Positions 43,685 to 52,823 of a stretch of 64,000 nucleotides of DNA are shown here, one piece after another (the stretch's first letter is position 1; the number at the start of each line of letters is the position of its first letter). This DNA is from Rasiella rasia (GTDB lineage Bacteria; Bacteroidota; Bacteroidia; Flavobacteriales; Flavobacteriaceae). A program made the translations under genes and the position numbers. The notes below the pieces were generated by a model that was not told the DNA's origin, did not search any database, and worked only from the letters and a program-made list of their open reading frames with translations. Location of the stretch: assembly GCF_011044175.1 (NCBI RefSeq), contig NZ_CP049057.1:2433501-2497500 (forward strand). Reading direction: 5' to 3'.

Positions 43685-46600
43685 ATGAAACAACAACACT
43701 TATTAGGAAGACTACTATTTGTCTGTTGTTTTTTCTTTAATTCAGCTGAAATTTTTGCTCAAGAGACTCAGGATGAAAAAATAATAGATGTTTTCTTAAA
43801 TGTAGAGAATGTTGCCAAAGCAGATTCGGTTTTACAAAAGCAGATTGCCTATTATGAAGGTAATAATGAATTAGATTCTTTATGTAAGTACCCGTATTAT
43901 GTGGGTAAAATAGCTGCCTTAAAAACTACTTCTAAGAATGGGATAATCGTAGCCGAACAGTTTATCACAGAACTTGAGCACCATGTTAAGAACCATAAGT
44001 CGCTATCCAGAGGTTATGCTAATCTTTCATTATTATACGACGATCTAGGTGAAAACCAGAAATCTTACGATGTTTCAGTAAAAGCATTAACATCTATAAC
44101 CAAATACAAAGATGCAACTCCAGAAGAAATAGGAAAAGCTCACTACAATGTAGGTTCTGTAGCACAAACCTTGGGTTATAACGACGAGGCAAAACAACGT
44201 TTTAGAGAAACAAAAAGATACTATGAAGGGTATTCAGAAACTTCTAAAGTTAATCTCTCTAAAATGTATAATGCCAATGCTGTTATGCATTACTTGAGCT
44301 CTAAATTAGATAGTGCAGAGCTATATTTTAAAAAGGCGTCGAAAGCAATAGAAAATGCAGAAGGAGATATGTATGAAAACTTGTTGGACGCAACGGTAAT
44401 CAATTCGAATGTAATGCTAGTTCAATATACACAAGGAAATACTTCTGAAGCACTCAAAACACTAGAACAAGTAGTTAAAAATTATCATATCATACTTAAA
44501 AACATCAGTGACGAAAGTATGCGTACCAAAGTGATGCGGTATAACTCTAATGCGCTTTCCAATTTGGCGGTGATTTACAATGAAATAGGGAATGTAAGAC
44601 GCGCGACAGAGGTTTTAGAATATACCTATGCAGATCGTAAGAAATTCCTAGAACCAACAGACCCATTTCTAATTAACATTTTGATACAAATGGGACAAAA
44701 CCAAATAAGTCTTTTAAATTATGATGAAGCATTGGTATTCCTGCTGGAGGCAAAACAACTTTCAGATAAATCTACTGGACACAGTAATTATTGGAAAGCC
44801 GCAGGGCGATACGCCTTGGCTCTAGCATACAAAGGCAATAACGATCTTGTGTTAGCCGAAAAATATTTCAAAGAAGCTGAACCGCTTTTTCAGAATTCTT
44901 TGAAAGATGAATACGATGCAGAGTTTTTAGGATTTTTACGTGACAAGGCATTGTTTTTATCAGAGAAGGGAGAGATAAGTCCAGCGATTACCACTGCGTT
45001 TAAAGGGTATAATTATGTAAAAAATAACGAATCTACCAGTCTTATACTAGTAAAAGAAATCGAAAATGTAGCCACAGTTTATTACAATTTAGAAGATTAT
45101 GAAGAAGCTCAGCAATGGGCACTCGATGGTATTACATTTTTAAATCAGCGCATTCAGGAAAGTAAAACAAGTATAGATTCTATACAAGTAGATTTTAGAA
45201 AGCCGGGCCTTATTCTCTTAGAAGCAAAAGCGGCATTTAAGCTTCAAAGCAAAAGAGATGTGCCCTTTTTAAGAAGCACACTTGAAAAATTGAATAATGC
45301 TACTGTAATTTTGGAGCGAAGAAAAACAATAAGCTACAGCGATGAGGCGATAACATTGTTGCTTAAAGACTATAAGTATTTAGTAGAATTTTCTAAAGAG
45401 GTACAAATTCAATTATTCGATTTAACAGGAGATGAGAGCTATTTAGATAAAGTAGTTAGCCTGCATGAATCTAGTCTTTATAACAGAATTCGCTCCCGAT
45501 TAAATGTACAGCAAGATATTTCATTCTCTAATGTTTCAGCAGAAGTATTAGCACGAGAACAGTTGCTGAAAGAAAAAATGTCTAAATCCTTAGTAGAAAA
45601 GGATACGGTAGATGCTTCAATCAAAAAATATATATCGGCTTCCGATACCTTTGAAGTATTCCTAGATTCTCTTCGCGTCAATTTTCCGAAGTATTACCAA
45701 ATGAGATATGCCACAATCGCCAAATCATTAGCGCAAGTACAACAAAATATTCCTGCAAATACCACCGTAGTTAGATATGTCTTTGTTGCTGAAAAATTAT
45801 ATGCCTTCGTCATTTCTAAAGAGCAAAAAACATGGGTTTCTTTACCCTTTTCTGAAAAAGATTCAAATATTATAAAACTTCTGGCTGCTGAGCTTAGCGA
45901 AAAGGAAACAACTGCACTTCTGCACCAATTATATAAGCAGTTGTGGCAACCAATTGCCCCTAAAATTTCTACTGAAAAGGTACTTGTAATTCCAGATGGC
46001 TCTTTATACAACGTAAGTTTTGAAAGTTTAACAACAGAACGGGTATCTACCTATAAAGAGGCTGTTGAGAAAAGCTTGCTAAATACATATGTGTTTTCGT
46101 ATCACTTTAGTATGCTCTTGGTTAAGGATGAAAAGACTACCACTAATTTTAAGAAAAAGTTTGTAGCCTTTGCGCCAGAGTTTTCTAATGCCATGAAAAG
46201 TGACTACACACATGCAATTAGCGACTCCATTGTGCTGGATAAAAGCTATTTAACACTTTTGGCGCAACCCTTTACCATAGATTTAATTAATAAGTATTCA
46301 GAAAAATTTAAAGGGAAGAGCTACTTAAATCAAGCTGCTCAAAAAAATACATTTGTAGCAAATGCTGGGCACCACAAAATTATTCATATTGGCACTCATG
46401 CAGAATCTAACAACATTAGACCTTCACTTTCACGTCTTATTTTTGCTAAAGACATTGAACATGATAGCTTAATAAATAACAATTCGTTATACACCTATGA
46501 AATATACAATCACGACCTTGACGCAGATTTAACGGTGTTAACAGCATGCGAAACTGGGAAGCCAACCTATCAGTCTGGTGAGGGAATGATTTCACTTTCA

Positions 46601-46936
46601 CATGCATTTACCTATGCGGGAAGTAAAAGTATTTTAACAAGTCTATGGGAAATAGATGAAAAATCTAGCGCAACTATTGTAGATTATTTTTATGAAAACC
46701 TGAGATCTGGGATGGATAAAGATGTTGCGCTTAAACAAGCAAAACTAGCATATTTGGCTACCGCAGAAGGCAGAACCCGAGCCCCTCAATATTGGGCGGG
46801 ACTTATTTTAATTGGAGATACATCGCCTATTCATCTAGCGCCTGAAGATGCACTTTGGATTTGGATTGTTTCGATACTAGCATTATTGCTATTGCTTTTC
46901 TTTGTATTCCGAAGAAGAAATCGGCTGTCTTCGTAA
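43685..46936 (+). CDS. exported TPR-CHAT caspase-like protein with C-terminal membrane anchor
   Basis: The protein has 1083 residues: a signal peptide (NSAEIFAQE), about ten TPR-like helix pairs (roughly residues 60-480), a helical linker (480-720), then a CHAT domain (about 740-1040). The caspase-type dyad is H905 in HIGTHAE and C955 in LTACETG, followed by GEGMISLSHAFTYAGSKSILTSLWEIDE. A final membrane span (WIWIVSILALLLLLFFVF) and RRRNR tail anchor it, placing the protease domain outside the cytoplasm. It lies 10 bases after the anti-sigma-like gene. CHAT proteins are peptidases in several regulated systems; the target here is unknown. Confidence 0.85.
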   Translation: MKQQHLLGRLLFVCCFFFNSAEIFAQETQDEKIIDVFLNVENVAKADSVLQKQIAYYEGNNELDSLCKYPYYVGKIAALKTTSKNGIIVAEQFITELEHHVKNHKSLSRGYANLSLLYDDLGENQKSYDVSVKALTSITKYKDATPEEIGKAHYNVGSVAQTLGYNDEAKQRFRETKRYYEGYSETSKVNLSKMYNANAVMHYLSSKLDSAELYFKKASKAIENAEGDMYENLLDATVINSNVMLVQYTQGNTSEALKTLEQVVKNYHIILKNISDESMRTKVMRYNSNALSNLAVIYNEIGNVRRATEVLEYTYADRKKFLEPTDPFLINILIQMGQNQISLLNYDEALVFLLEAKQLSDKSTGHSNYWKAAGRYALALAYKGNNDLVLAEKYFKEAEPLFQNSLKDEYDAEFLGFLRDKALFLSEKGEISPAITTAFKGYNYVKNNESTSLILVKEIENVATVYYNLEDYEEAQQWALDGITFLNQRIQESKTSIDSIQVDFRKPGLILLEAKAAFKLQSKRDVPFLRSTLEKLNNATVILERRKTISYSDEAITLLLKDYKYLVEFSKEVQIQLFDLTGDESYLDKVVSLHESSLYNRIRSRLNVQQDISFSNVSAEVLAREQLLKEKMSKSLVEKDTVDASIKKYISASDTFEVFLDSLRVNFPKYYQMRYATIAKSLAQVQQNIPANTTVVRYVFVAEKLYAFVISKEQKTWVSLPFSEKDSNIIKLLAAELSEKETTALLHQLYKQLWQPIAPKISTEKVLVIPDGSLYNVSFESLTTERVSTYKEAVEKSLLNTYVFSYHFSMLLVKDEKTTTNFKKKFVAFAPEFSNAMKSDYTHAISDSIVLDKSYLTLLAQPFTIDLINKYSEKFKGKSYLNQAAQKNTFVANAGHHKIIHIGTHAESNNIRPSLSRLIFAKDIEHDSLINNNSLYTYEIYNHDLDADLTVLTACETGKPTYQSGEGMISLSHAFTYAGSKSILTSLWEIDEKSSATIVDYFYENLRSGMDKDVALKQAKLAYLATAEGRTRAPQYWAGLILIGDTSPIHLAPEDALWIWIVSILALLLLLFFVFRRRNRLSS

Positions 46937-47196
46937 CATTTTGTAAAGCTTCCTAGGACTTCTGTCTTAAATGGAGTTCAGAATTGTCTTCCCCATTATT
47001 TTATAAACTACGTATCTCTTCACTTGTTTTTCAAAGTTTGATGACATTTTAATGTGTTTTCGATGTATTCATATAACGAGAATACGAACCACTTTAAAGC
47101 AGCATAGTATAAAATCCTTAAAATTATTCTTACGGTTTTATTATGGCTACAGTCTTTAAAGTTTCAGAAAATCTAAAACTATAAAAACAAACTATT

Positions 47197-47823
47197 ATGA
47201 GAAAACTATGTATCGCGGTTATTGCACTTGTTTCAATGTTTCAAATTAACGCTCAAGAGGAGACTATTGAAATAGGAGCCAAAGCAGGCCTTAATTTTTC
47301 TTCCTTAACTGGTGATTTAGATGAAACAAAAGCAAGAACATCACTTCACCTTGGAGTAATGGTAGAAATACCTATGACCGAAAAGCTCTCAATACAACCT
47401 GAATTGTTGTTTTCAAGTCAAGGAGCAAAGACAGATGACACATCATTAATCTTTAGTTATCTAAATATTCCAGTTTTGGCAAAATATTATGTTACGGAGG
47501 AGTTAAGTATTGAAGCTGGTCCGCAATTTGGGTATTTACTTTCAGCCAAATTTGAGCTAGAAACACTTAATGATACAAACCCAAATCCTAATACTTCTGG
47601 TGAAAGCGCAAGTACAAAGGCAGCAGAAAAAGTTGATATCAAAGATGATGTTAAGTCTATAGATTTCGGGCTAAATATTGGACTTGGATACAAGATGGAC
47701 AATGGGATCAATTTTGGAGCGCGGTATGCCTTAGGATTGGCCAATGTTAACGGAGTGGAAAACAGCGCTCAGAATTTTAAAAATGGGGTGTTTCAACTAT
47801 CTGTAGGATATTTTTTCTTCTAA
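47197..47823 (+). CDS. outer membrane beta-barrel porin-family protein
   Basis: This 208-residue protein has a signal peptide (MFQINAQEE) and then an eight-strand type barrel of the PF13568/OmpA-like beta-barrel style: IEIGAKAGLNFSSLTGD at the start, VEIPMTEKLSIQPELLFSSQG, FSYLNIPVLAKYYV, LSIEAGPQFGYLLSAKFEL and a final GVFQLSVGYFFF strand. A Ser/Asn-rich extracellular loop with ASTKAAEKVDIKDD lies between strands 6 and 7. The function is unknown. The 260-bp gap in front (46937-47196) shows no clear promoter or other element. Confidence 0.85.
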   Translation: MRKLCIAVIALVSMFQINAQEETIEIGAKAGLNFSSLTGDLDETKARTSLHLGVMVEIPMTEKLSIQPELLFSSQGAKTDDTSLIFSYLNIPVLAKYYVTEELSIEAGPQFGYLLSAKFELETLNDTNPNPNTSGESASTKAAEKVDIKDDVKSIDFGLNIGLGYKMDNGINFGARYALGLANVNGVENSAQNFKNGVFQLSVGYFFF

Positions 47824-47886
47824 TTACTACCAAAAACAGACCCAGAAGGGGAGTTTCAGAAGCTATAAAAACTAAACGCATTATAC

Positions 47887-48945
47887 ATGAAAGCTACAAT
47901 TTTATCAACGGTGGTTGCATTGATCTTTTTTTCGTCATGCATAGATCTGCAAAATGAACCATCTCCAATACAATTTACCCGTACAGATGAAACCTTAAAT
48001 GTTTCAGAAGAGACACAGTTAAGAAGCGTAAAATATTTCCCTATTCCAGACAAACAGCGAAACATGGTCATGGCGCTTATGCCAATTCCTAAAAACTGGG
48101 AATTGAGCAATAATATAAAAGAGAATGTCTTCTTAGAAGGGCCAAACGCTTTAAAAGTATTTTACATCATGGGTAACGAGTTTGTCTACACACAAAACCC
48201 TGGTTTAAATCAGATGTATGCTGAAATTGGAATGAATGTGAAGCCAATAGAATCTTTTGAGCAAGTTTTAGAGCAGTTAAAGGGCTTTGCAAAACAAGGT
48301 GGCGCAAGATTTATAAGACAATACGACCTGCCTCAATTTGTTCAGAAAGATTTCAACTATGACCAACAAATCTATAAAGCTACCCCTGAGCAAAGGCAAT
48401 TTAAAGTTGTAGCAACAGAGTGGGAAGACGATAACGGATTAATGTCACTCGCAATTATCCATTATACCGTTGCGCAAAACCAGTATGGGTATACTTGGGG
48501 TTATAATATGGAAGCCATGGAGGCAAAAAGCACTCATTTTGAAGTGGAAAAAAGAAATTATTTGAATGCCCTACTTAATACACAAATGAACACGAGTTGG
48601 ATTACTACAATTAACAACCAAAACAGACAAACGATGCAGCAACAAACTGCAGCTCACAATACAAGAATGCAAGGATTACGAGCGCAAGGGCAACAAATTA
48701 TAGCAGCTGGCAAACAGCATGATGCCATGACAACAAGCAATCATGAAAAGTTTATGAAATATATAAAAGACGAAATTACAGTTACCTCTCCCAGTACAGG
48801 GCAATCATACAATGTAGATATGGGCAGTAACCACTATTGGATAAACGACCAGAACCAGCTCATTACGTCTAACAATGCGACCTACAACCCAAATGCCAAC
48901 AATATCGTGCAAGGGGAGTGGGTAGAAGCACAAATTAATTATTAA
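47887..48945 (+). CDS. lipoprotein of unknown function with Gln-rich segment
   Basis: This 352-residue protein has an SPII signal with lipobox FSSC (C18). The first 200 residues form a mixed alpha/beta domain (YFPIPDKQRNMVMALMPIPKNW.., WEDDNGLMSLAIIHYTVAQ). A Gln/Thr/Asn-rich helical stretch (about 228-290, QNRQTMQQQTAAHNTRMQGL) follows, then a C-terminal region with Asn- and Tyr-rich motifs (HYWINDQNQLITSNNATYNP). I do not recognise a family. It is co-oriented with the barrel gene 63 bases upstream and with the tail-fibre-like gene downstream, so a surface role is possible. Confidence 0.6.
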   Translation: MKATILSTVVALIFFSSCIDLQNEPSPIQFTRTDETLNVSEETQLRSVKYFPIPDKQRNMVMALMPIPKNWELSNNIKENVFLEGPNALKVFYIMGNEFVYTQNPGLNQMYAEIGMNVKPIESFEQVLEQLKGFAKQGGARFIRQYDLPQFVQKDFNYDQQIYKATPEQRQFKVVATEWEDDNGLMSLAIIHYTVAQNQYGYTWGYNMEAMEAKSTHFEVEKRNYLNALLNTQMNTSWITTINNQNRQTMQQQTAAHNTRMQGLRAQGQQIIAAGKQHDAMTTSNHEKFMKYIKDEITVTSPSTGQSYNVDMGSNHYWINDQNQLITSNNATYNPNANNIVQGEWVEAQINY

Positions 48946-49078
48946 GTTTTTCTGAAAACGCGATGACAATTTTGAGATAATACGATACTATAATACCTAC
49001 AGTACAGTAACCTGATTTTGCCCAAAATCTAATCCCAAATCAACCTTTTGGCCTACTTGTGTTTTTAAATTCTTTAAA

Positions 49079-51121
49079 ATGAAAAAAGCACTATTAGTAA
49101 TAATATTAGTATCTCAGTTGGCATTCGCCCAAGTAGGAATTAATACAACCACACCAGATCCATCTTCTGCGCTAGATGTAGTAAGTACCCAAGCAGGAAT
49201 GCTGGTGCCTCGAATGACCGAAACAGATAAAAATTCTATAGGTTCACCCGCTTCAGGACTCCTAATTTATCAAACCGACGCTACGGCAGGTTTTTGGTAT
49301 TTTAATGGAACAATTTGGTTACCGTTAGCAGGAGGTGGTGGGGGCAGTGGAGCCGAAAAAATAGATGATTTGTTAGATGGAAGGTCCGACACAAATGGTT
49401 CATCTGTATTCTTGGGTGTAGAAGCTGGTAATGCAGATGACCAAACAGATAACAATAACGTGGGTGTAGGTAAATATGCCTTACGATTAAATACTACAGG
49501 CAACGATAATGTTGCAATTGGTGACGGTGCTATGGAGAATAGTGTTACTGGCTCAGACAATGTAGCCATTGGTAGAGAAGCATTAGAAAATAACAACAAT
49601 GGTAGTCGAAATGTTGCCGTTGGTTTTCGCTCATTAGAAAACAACACTACGGGAACCAACAATGTTGGTATTGGTGAAGGTGCTCTTAAAAACAATACTA
49701 CTGGTATTCGAAATGTTGCTCTGGGAAAATCTGCATTAGGTAACAGCACAGGATCAAGTAATAACACTGCCTTGGGTCATGAATCCCTTATTAATGCAAC
49801 CACCGGTACTGGTAACATTGGTGTGGGGCCATCATCGCTGTTCGATACTACAACGGGTTCATATAATGTAGGAGTAGGCATGAACGCTCTATTCTCTAAT
49901 ACTATTGGCACCAATAATATAGCTATGGGCTATAGGGCTTTGTTCAATAATATAGATGGAAATAGAAACATTGCAATTGGTAGTAATTCATTAAACGCAA
50001 ATGTTTCTGGAGATTACAATATCGCAATGGGTGCTTTCACATTAATTAATAATACCACAGGTGATGGAAATATTGCATTCGGACATAATAGTTTAACGAA
50101 TAATACTACTGGTGGACAAAACGTTGCAATTGGTAGTGCGCTTCAAGCTAACACCACGGGTAATGGAAATATTGGTATTGGAAGTACTTTACTAGCTAAT
50201 ACAGTTGGAAATAAAAATATCGCTATTGGTATTACCTCTTTGAACAGCAATACAAGTGGTTTCGACAATATTAGCATAGGAGAAAACTCACTATACTTTA
50301 ATACTACTGGCGATTCTAATATTAGTATCGGGAGAATTAGTATGTATAGTAACACAACAGGTAGAATTAACGTAGCGCTAGGTTCTGGTTCACTTGCCTT
50401 TAATACTACTGGAAGTGAGAATACTGCTTTAGGAATTAATGCCATAGGTAATAACACTACAGGAAACCAAAATACCGCGGTAGGACTCGCAGCTATGCTA
50501 AGTAATAGTACAGGAATTAGAAATACAGTGCTAGGAGAACACGCTGGATGGAGAAATCAAACGGGCAGTTATAATACTTCTCTTGGTCAAGATAGTATGA
50601 ATTTTAATGCTAGCTATTCAAATGCTACAGCTGTTGGATTTAATACCAATACATATGCAAGTAACACTGCTAGAATTGGAGATGCTACAGTAAGTAGTAT
50701 TGGAGGCTATGCTGCCTGGTCTAATCTTTCCGACGGGCGATTTAAGAAAAACGTAAAAGATAATGTGCCTGGCTTAACCTTCATTATGAAATTAAGGCCT
50801 GTTACTTATAATTTAGATTTAAATGAACTTGCAACGTTTACCAAAACCCCAAAGGAAAATAGACGTGCTTCTGCTGAAAAATTAAAAGAAGATGAAATTC
50901 AAAGTGGTTTTATTGCTCAGGAAGTAGAAAAAGCAGCAAAAACAATTGGGTACGATTTTCATGGTATAGATAAACCAAAAAACCCTGAATCACATTACGG
51001 ATTAAGATATGCAGAGTTTGTAGTTCCCCTTGTTAAGGCAGTGCAAGAACAACAAGATAGAATCAACTATTTAGAGAAAAAGTTAGAAGAGTTCGAGTCA
51101 AGATTAAATTCAAATGAATAA
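49079..51121 (+). CDS. surface protein with 17-residue head repeats and S74 autochaperone
   Basis: This 680-residue protein has a signal peptide (VSQLAFAQ), an N-terminal segment typical of Bacteroidetes tail-fibre-like surface proteins (VGINTTTPDPSSALDVVS), 23 tandem repeats of the form N-(V/I/T)-x-(I/V/L)-G-x-x-(A/S)-L-x-x-N-(T/x)-T-G-x-x (residues 127-515), and a C-terminal Peptidase_S74 domain. The S74 self-cleavage motif SDGRFKKNV (S551, K556) is present, followed by a coiled coil (KAVQEQQDRINYLEKKLEEFESR). S74 domains trimerise fibre proteins and then cut themselves off. It probably forms a trimeric surface fibre or adhesin; no type IX secretion tail is seen. Confidence 0.88.
   Translation: MKKALLVIILVSQLAFAQVGINTTTPDPSSALDVVSTQAGMLVPRMTETDKNSIGSPASGLLIYQTDATAGFWYFNGTIWLPLAGGGGGSGAEKIDDLLDGRSDTNGSSVFLGVEAGNADDQTDNNNVGVGKYALRLNTTGNDNVAIGDGAMENSVTGSDNVAIGREALENNNNGSRNVAVGFRSLENNTTGTNNVGIGEGALKNNTTGIRNVALGKSALGNSTGSSNNTALGHESLINATTGTGNIGVGPSSLFDTTTGSYNVGVGMNALFSNTIGTNNIAMGYRALFNNIDGNRNIAIGSNSLNANVSGDYNIAMGAFTLINNTTGDGNIAFGHNSLTNNTTGGQNVAIGSALQANTTGNGNIGIGSTLLANTVGNKNIAIGITSLNSNTSGFDNISIGENSLYFNTTGDSNISIGRISMYSNTTGRINVALGSGSLAFNTTGSENTALGINAIGNNTTGNQNTAVGLAAMLSNSTGIRNTVLGEHAGWRNQTGSYNTSLGQDSMNFNASYSNATAVGFNTNTYASNTARIGDATVSSIGGYAAWSNLSDGRFKKNVKDNVPGLTFIMKLRPVTYNLDLNELATFTKTPKENRRASAEKLKEDEIQSGFIAQEVEKAAKTIGYDFHGIDKPKNPESHYGLRYAEFVVPLVKAVQEQQDRINYLEKKLEEFESRLNSNE
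49457..50623 (+). repeat. tandem array of 23 diverged 51-bp (17-codon) units
   Basis: Reading the translated sequence gives 23 units from the first NVGVG to the last SYSN; 21 units have 17 codons and two (units 14 and 15) have 16. The units are well diverged at the DNA level and are not a CRISPR array: there are no constant spacers and the frame is open. Confidence 0.9.
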
Positions 51122-51230
51122 AAAATGACTTCAAGTAAGTTAAAATAAAGCAAATGATTTTTCAAGGAGCGCTCGACTTGGTACTTTAGCAGTTCATTTC
51201 CAAAGATTTCACTGTTTAACAAAGTACTAC

Positions 51231-52451
51231 ATGCGTTGGATCATTTTTATTGTCATCTATATAGCTATAGATATTTATGCGTTTCAAGCCGTAAAAACAC
51301 TTAGTCAGAATAGATGGATTCATGCATTGTATGTGCTTAGTTCTATCTTGGTATTGGTGTTGTTTATTTATGCTCTTTCCTCTGGTGAAGCTAGAACCAA
51401 TCCTAAATTAATGTACATATTTGGATTTTTTCTCGCTTTTTTTATTCCAAAATTGTTTCTCATCATCTTTATGTTTGGAGAAGACATTGTTCGCTTGTTT
51501 GTCGGACTTTTTTCCAAAGTAGGTGGAAACGAAACGGGTTTTTACCTTCCCTCCCGTAGAAAATTTATAAGTGCAGTGGCACTAGGTATCGCGGCTATCC
51601 CATTCGCTTCTTTATTAGTAGGAATGTATAGAGGAAAATACAACTATAAAGTTTTAGAATACGATTTGGCATTTGAAGATCTTCCAGAGGCATTCAACGG
51701 GTATAAACTCACCCAGATTAGTGATGTACATAGCGGTAGTTTCGATAACAAGGAGAAGATAGCATACGGTATAGATTTAATCAATCAGCAACAAAGCGAT
51801 GTAATTTTATTTACAGGAGATTTGGTGAATAACGTAGCATCAGAAATGACACCATGGAAAGAGTTGTTTGGTACATTGCGCGCTAAAGATGGTGTCTATT
51901 CGGTTTTAGGTAATCACGATTACGGAGATTACGTATCGTGGAATTCTGAAACTGAAAAGCACGAGAACCTTTCCGCATTAAAAAACATTCAGAAGGAAAT
52001 GGGGTGGCGTCTGCTATTAAATGAACATATCACACTCGAAAAAGACGGAGAATCTATAAAGTTAATAGGTGTTGAAAATTGGGGTGCTGGCGGATTTAAA
52101 AAAGCTGGCGATTTAAATAAAGCTTGTGAGGGTGTTGCGAATTCAGATTTCAAAATATTAATGAGCCATGATCCATCACATTGGCAGGAACAGGTAAAAA
52201 CAAATAATACTCATATTCATCTCACCCTAAGCGGTCATACCCACGGTATGCAATTTGGCATTGAAATCCCGGGTTGGTTTAAGTGGAGCCCCGTGAAATA
52301 TCGCTATGAAAATTGGGCAGGTATTTATGAAGAATTTGGCCGTTACATCAACGTGAATAGAGGTTTTGGATATTTAGGATACCCAGGAAGGGTAGGTATT
52401 TGGCCAGAAGTAACAGTAATTACCCTTAAAAAGAAGCCGAAAATAGCGTAA
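51231..52451 (+). CDS. membrane-anchored metallophosphoesterase
   Basis: This 406-residue protein has about three N-terminal membrane spans (residues 1-95 include MRWIIFIVIYIAIDIYA, LVLVLFIYALS and FFLAFFIPKLFLIIFMF) and a short further hydrophobic stretch near 115-130. A calcineurin-type phosphoesterase domain follows: QISDVHSG, LFTGDLVNN, LGNHDYGD, MSHDPSHW and LSGHTHGMQ carry the two-metal ligands. The layout matches the YkuE/YaeI-like enzymes that act on lipid or nucleotide phosphoesters at the membrane. The substrate is unknown. It is followed by a separate promoter for the thioredoxin-like gene. Confidence 0.9.
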   Translation: MRWIIFIVIYIAIDIYAFQAVKTLSQNRWIHALYVLSSILVLVLFIYALSSGEARTNPKLMYIFGFFLAFFIPKLFLIIFMFGEDIVRLFVGLFSKVGGNETGFYLPSRRKFISAVALGIAAIPFASLLVGMYRGKYNYKVLEYDLAFEDLPEAFNGYKLTQISDVHSGSFDNKEKIAYGIDLINQQQSDVILFTGDLVNNVASEMTPWKELFGTLRAKDGVYSVLGNHDYGDYVSWNSETEKHENLSALKNIQKEMGWRLLLNEHITLEKDGESIKLIGVENWGAGGFKKAGDLNKACEGVANSDFKILMSHDPSHWQEQVKTNNTHIHLTLSGHTHGMQFGIEIPGWFKWSPVKYRYENWAGIYEEFGRYINVNRGFGYLGYPGRVGIWPEVTVITLKKKPKIA

Positions 52452-52454
52452 TGC

Positions 52455-52483
52455 TTGGTTTTAACGCATAAATGTTATATTTG
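52455..52483 (+). promoter_or_regulatory. promoter of the thioredoxin-like gene
   Basis: TTG at 52455-52457, then 18 bases, then TATATTTG at 52476-52483, an exact TAnnTTTG match. The ATG follows at 52506. Confidence 0.7.
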
Positions 52484-52505
52484 TATAACTAATACTTCAA
52501 TCACT

Positions 52506-52802
52506 ATGTCCAAATTTGGAGAATTAATTGAAACAAAAGTACCTGTTCTCTTAGACTTCTATGCAGAATGGGATGATGCTTGTAAAGGCATGCATGCTGT
52601 GCTGCGTGATGTAGCCGCAGCTTTGGGTGATAAAGCCCGTGTCATCAAGATTGATGTAGAAAAAAACAACGAGCTTGCAGAAGCCTTGCGTGTAAAGGGT
52701 TTGCCTACCTTAATGATTTACAAGAATGGCGAAATGAAATGGCGTCAAAGTGGTGAGCAAGATGCCAATACCTTAATTGGGTTGGTTAAAGAGTATGTTT
52801 AA
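52506..52802 (+). CDS. thioredoxin-like protein lacking the first redox Cys
   Basis: This is a 98-residue thioredoxin fold with DFYAEW, the cis-Pro loop GLPTLMIYKNG and the usual length. The active site reads W-D-D-A-C-K instead of W-C-G-P-C-K: only C26 remains, and D23 takes the position of the attacking Cys. It therefore cannot form the normal disulphide and may work as a binding or adaptor protein or as a monothiol protein. The start is ATG 52506, supported by the promoter just upstream; the in-frame codons before it overlap that promoter. Confidence 0.85.
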   Translation: MSKFGELIETKVPVLLDFYAEWDDACKGMHAVLRDVAAALGDKARVIKIDVEKNNELAEALRVKGLPTLMIYKNGEMKWRQSGEQDANTLIGLVKEYV

Positions 52803-52823
52803 TTAGCCTGACTTGTGCTAATT
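52801..52823. terminator. weak bidirectional hairpin between convergent genes
   Basis: Arms AATTAGC (52801-52807) and GCTAATT (52817-52823) pair perfectly over 7 bp between the thioredoxin-like and deacetylase stops. The T-tracts are short. Confidence 0.4.

Noticed and set aside
49457-50623. Regular 51-bp DNA repeats as a CRISPR array
   Set aside because: The units are coding, diverged throughout, and have no constant repeat/variable spacer pattern; there are no cas genes.
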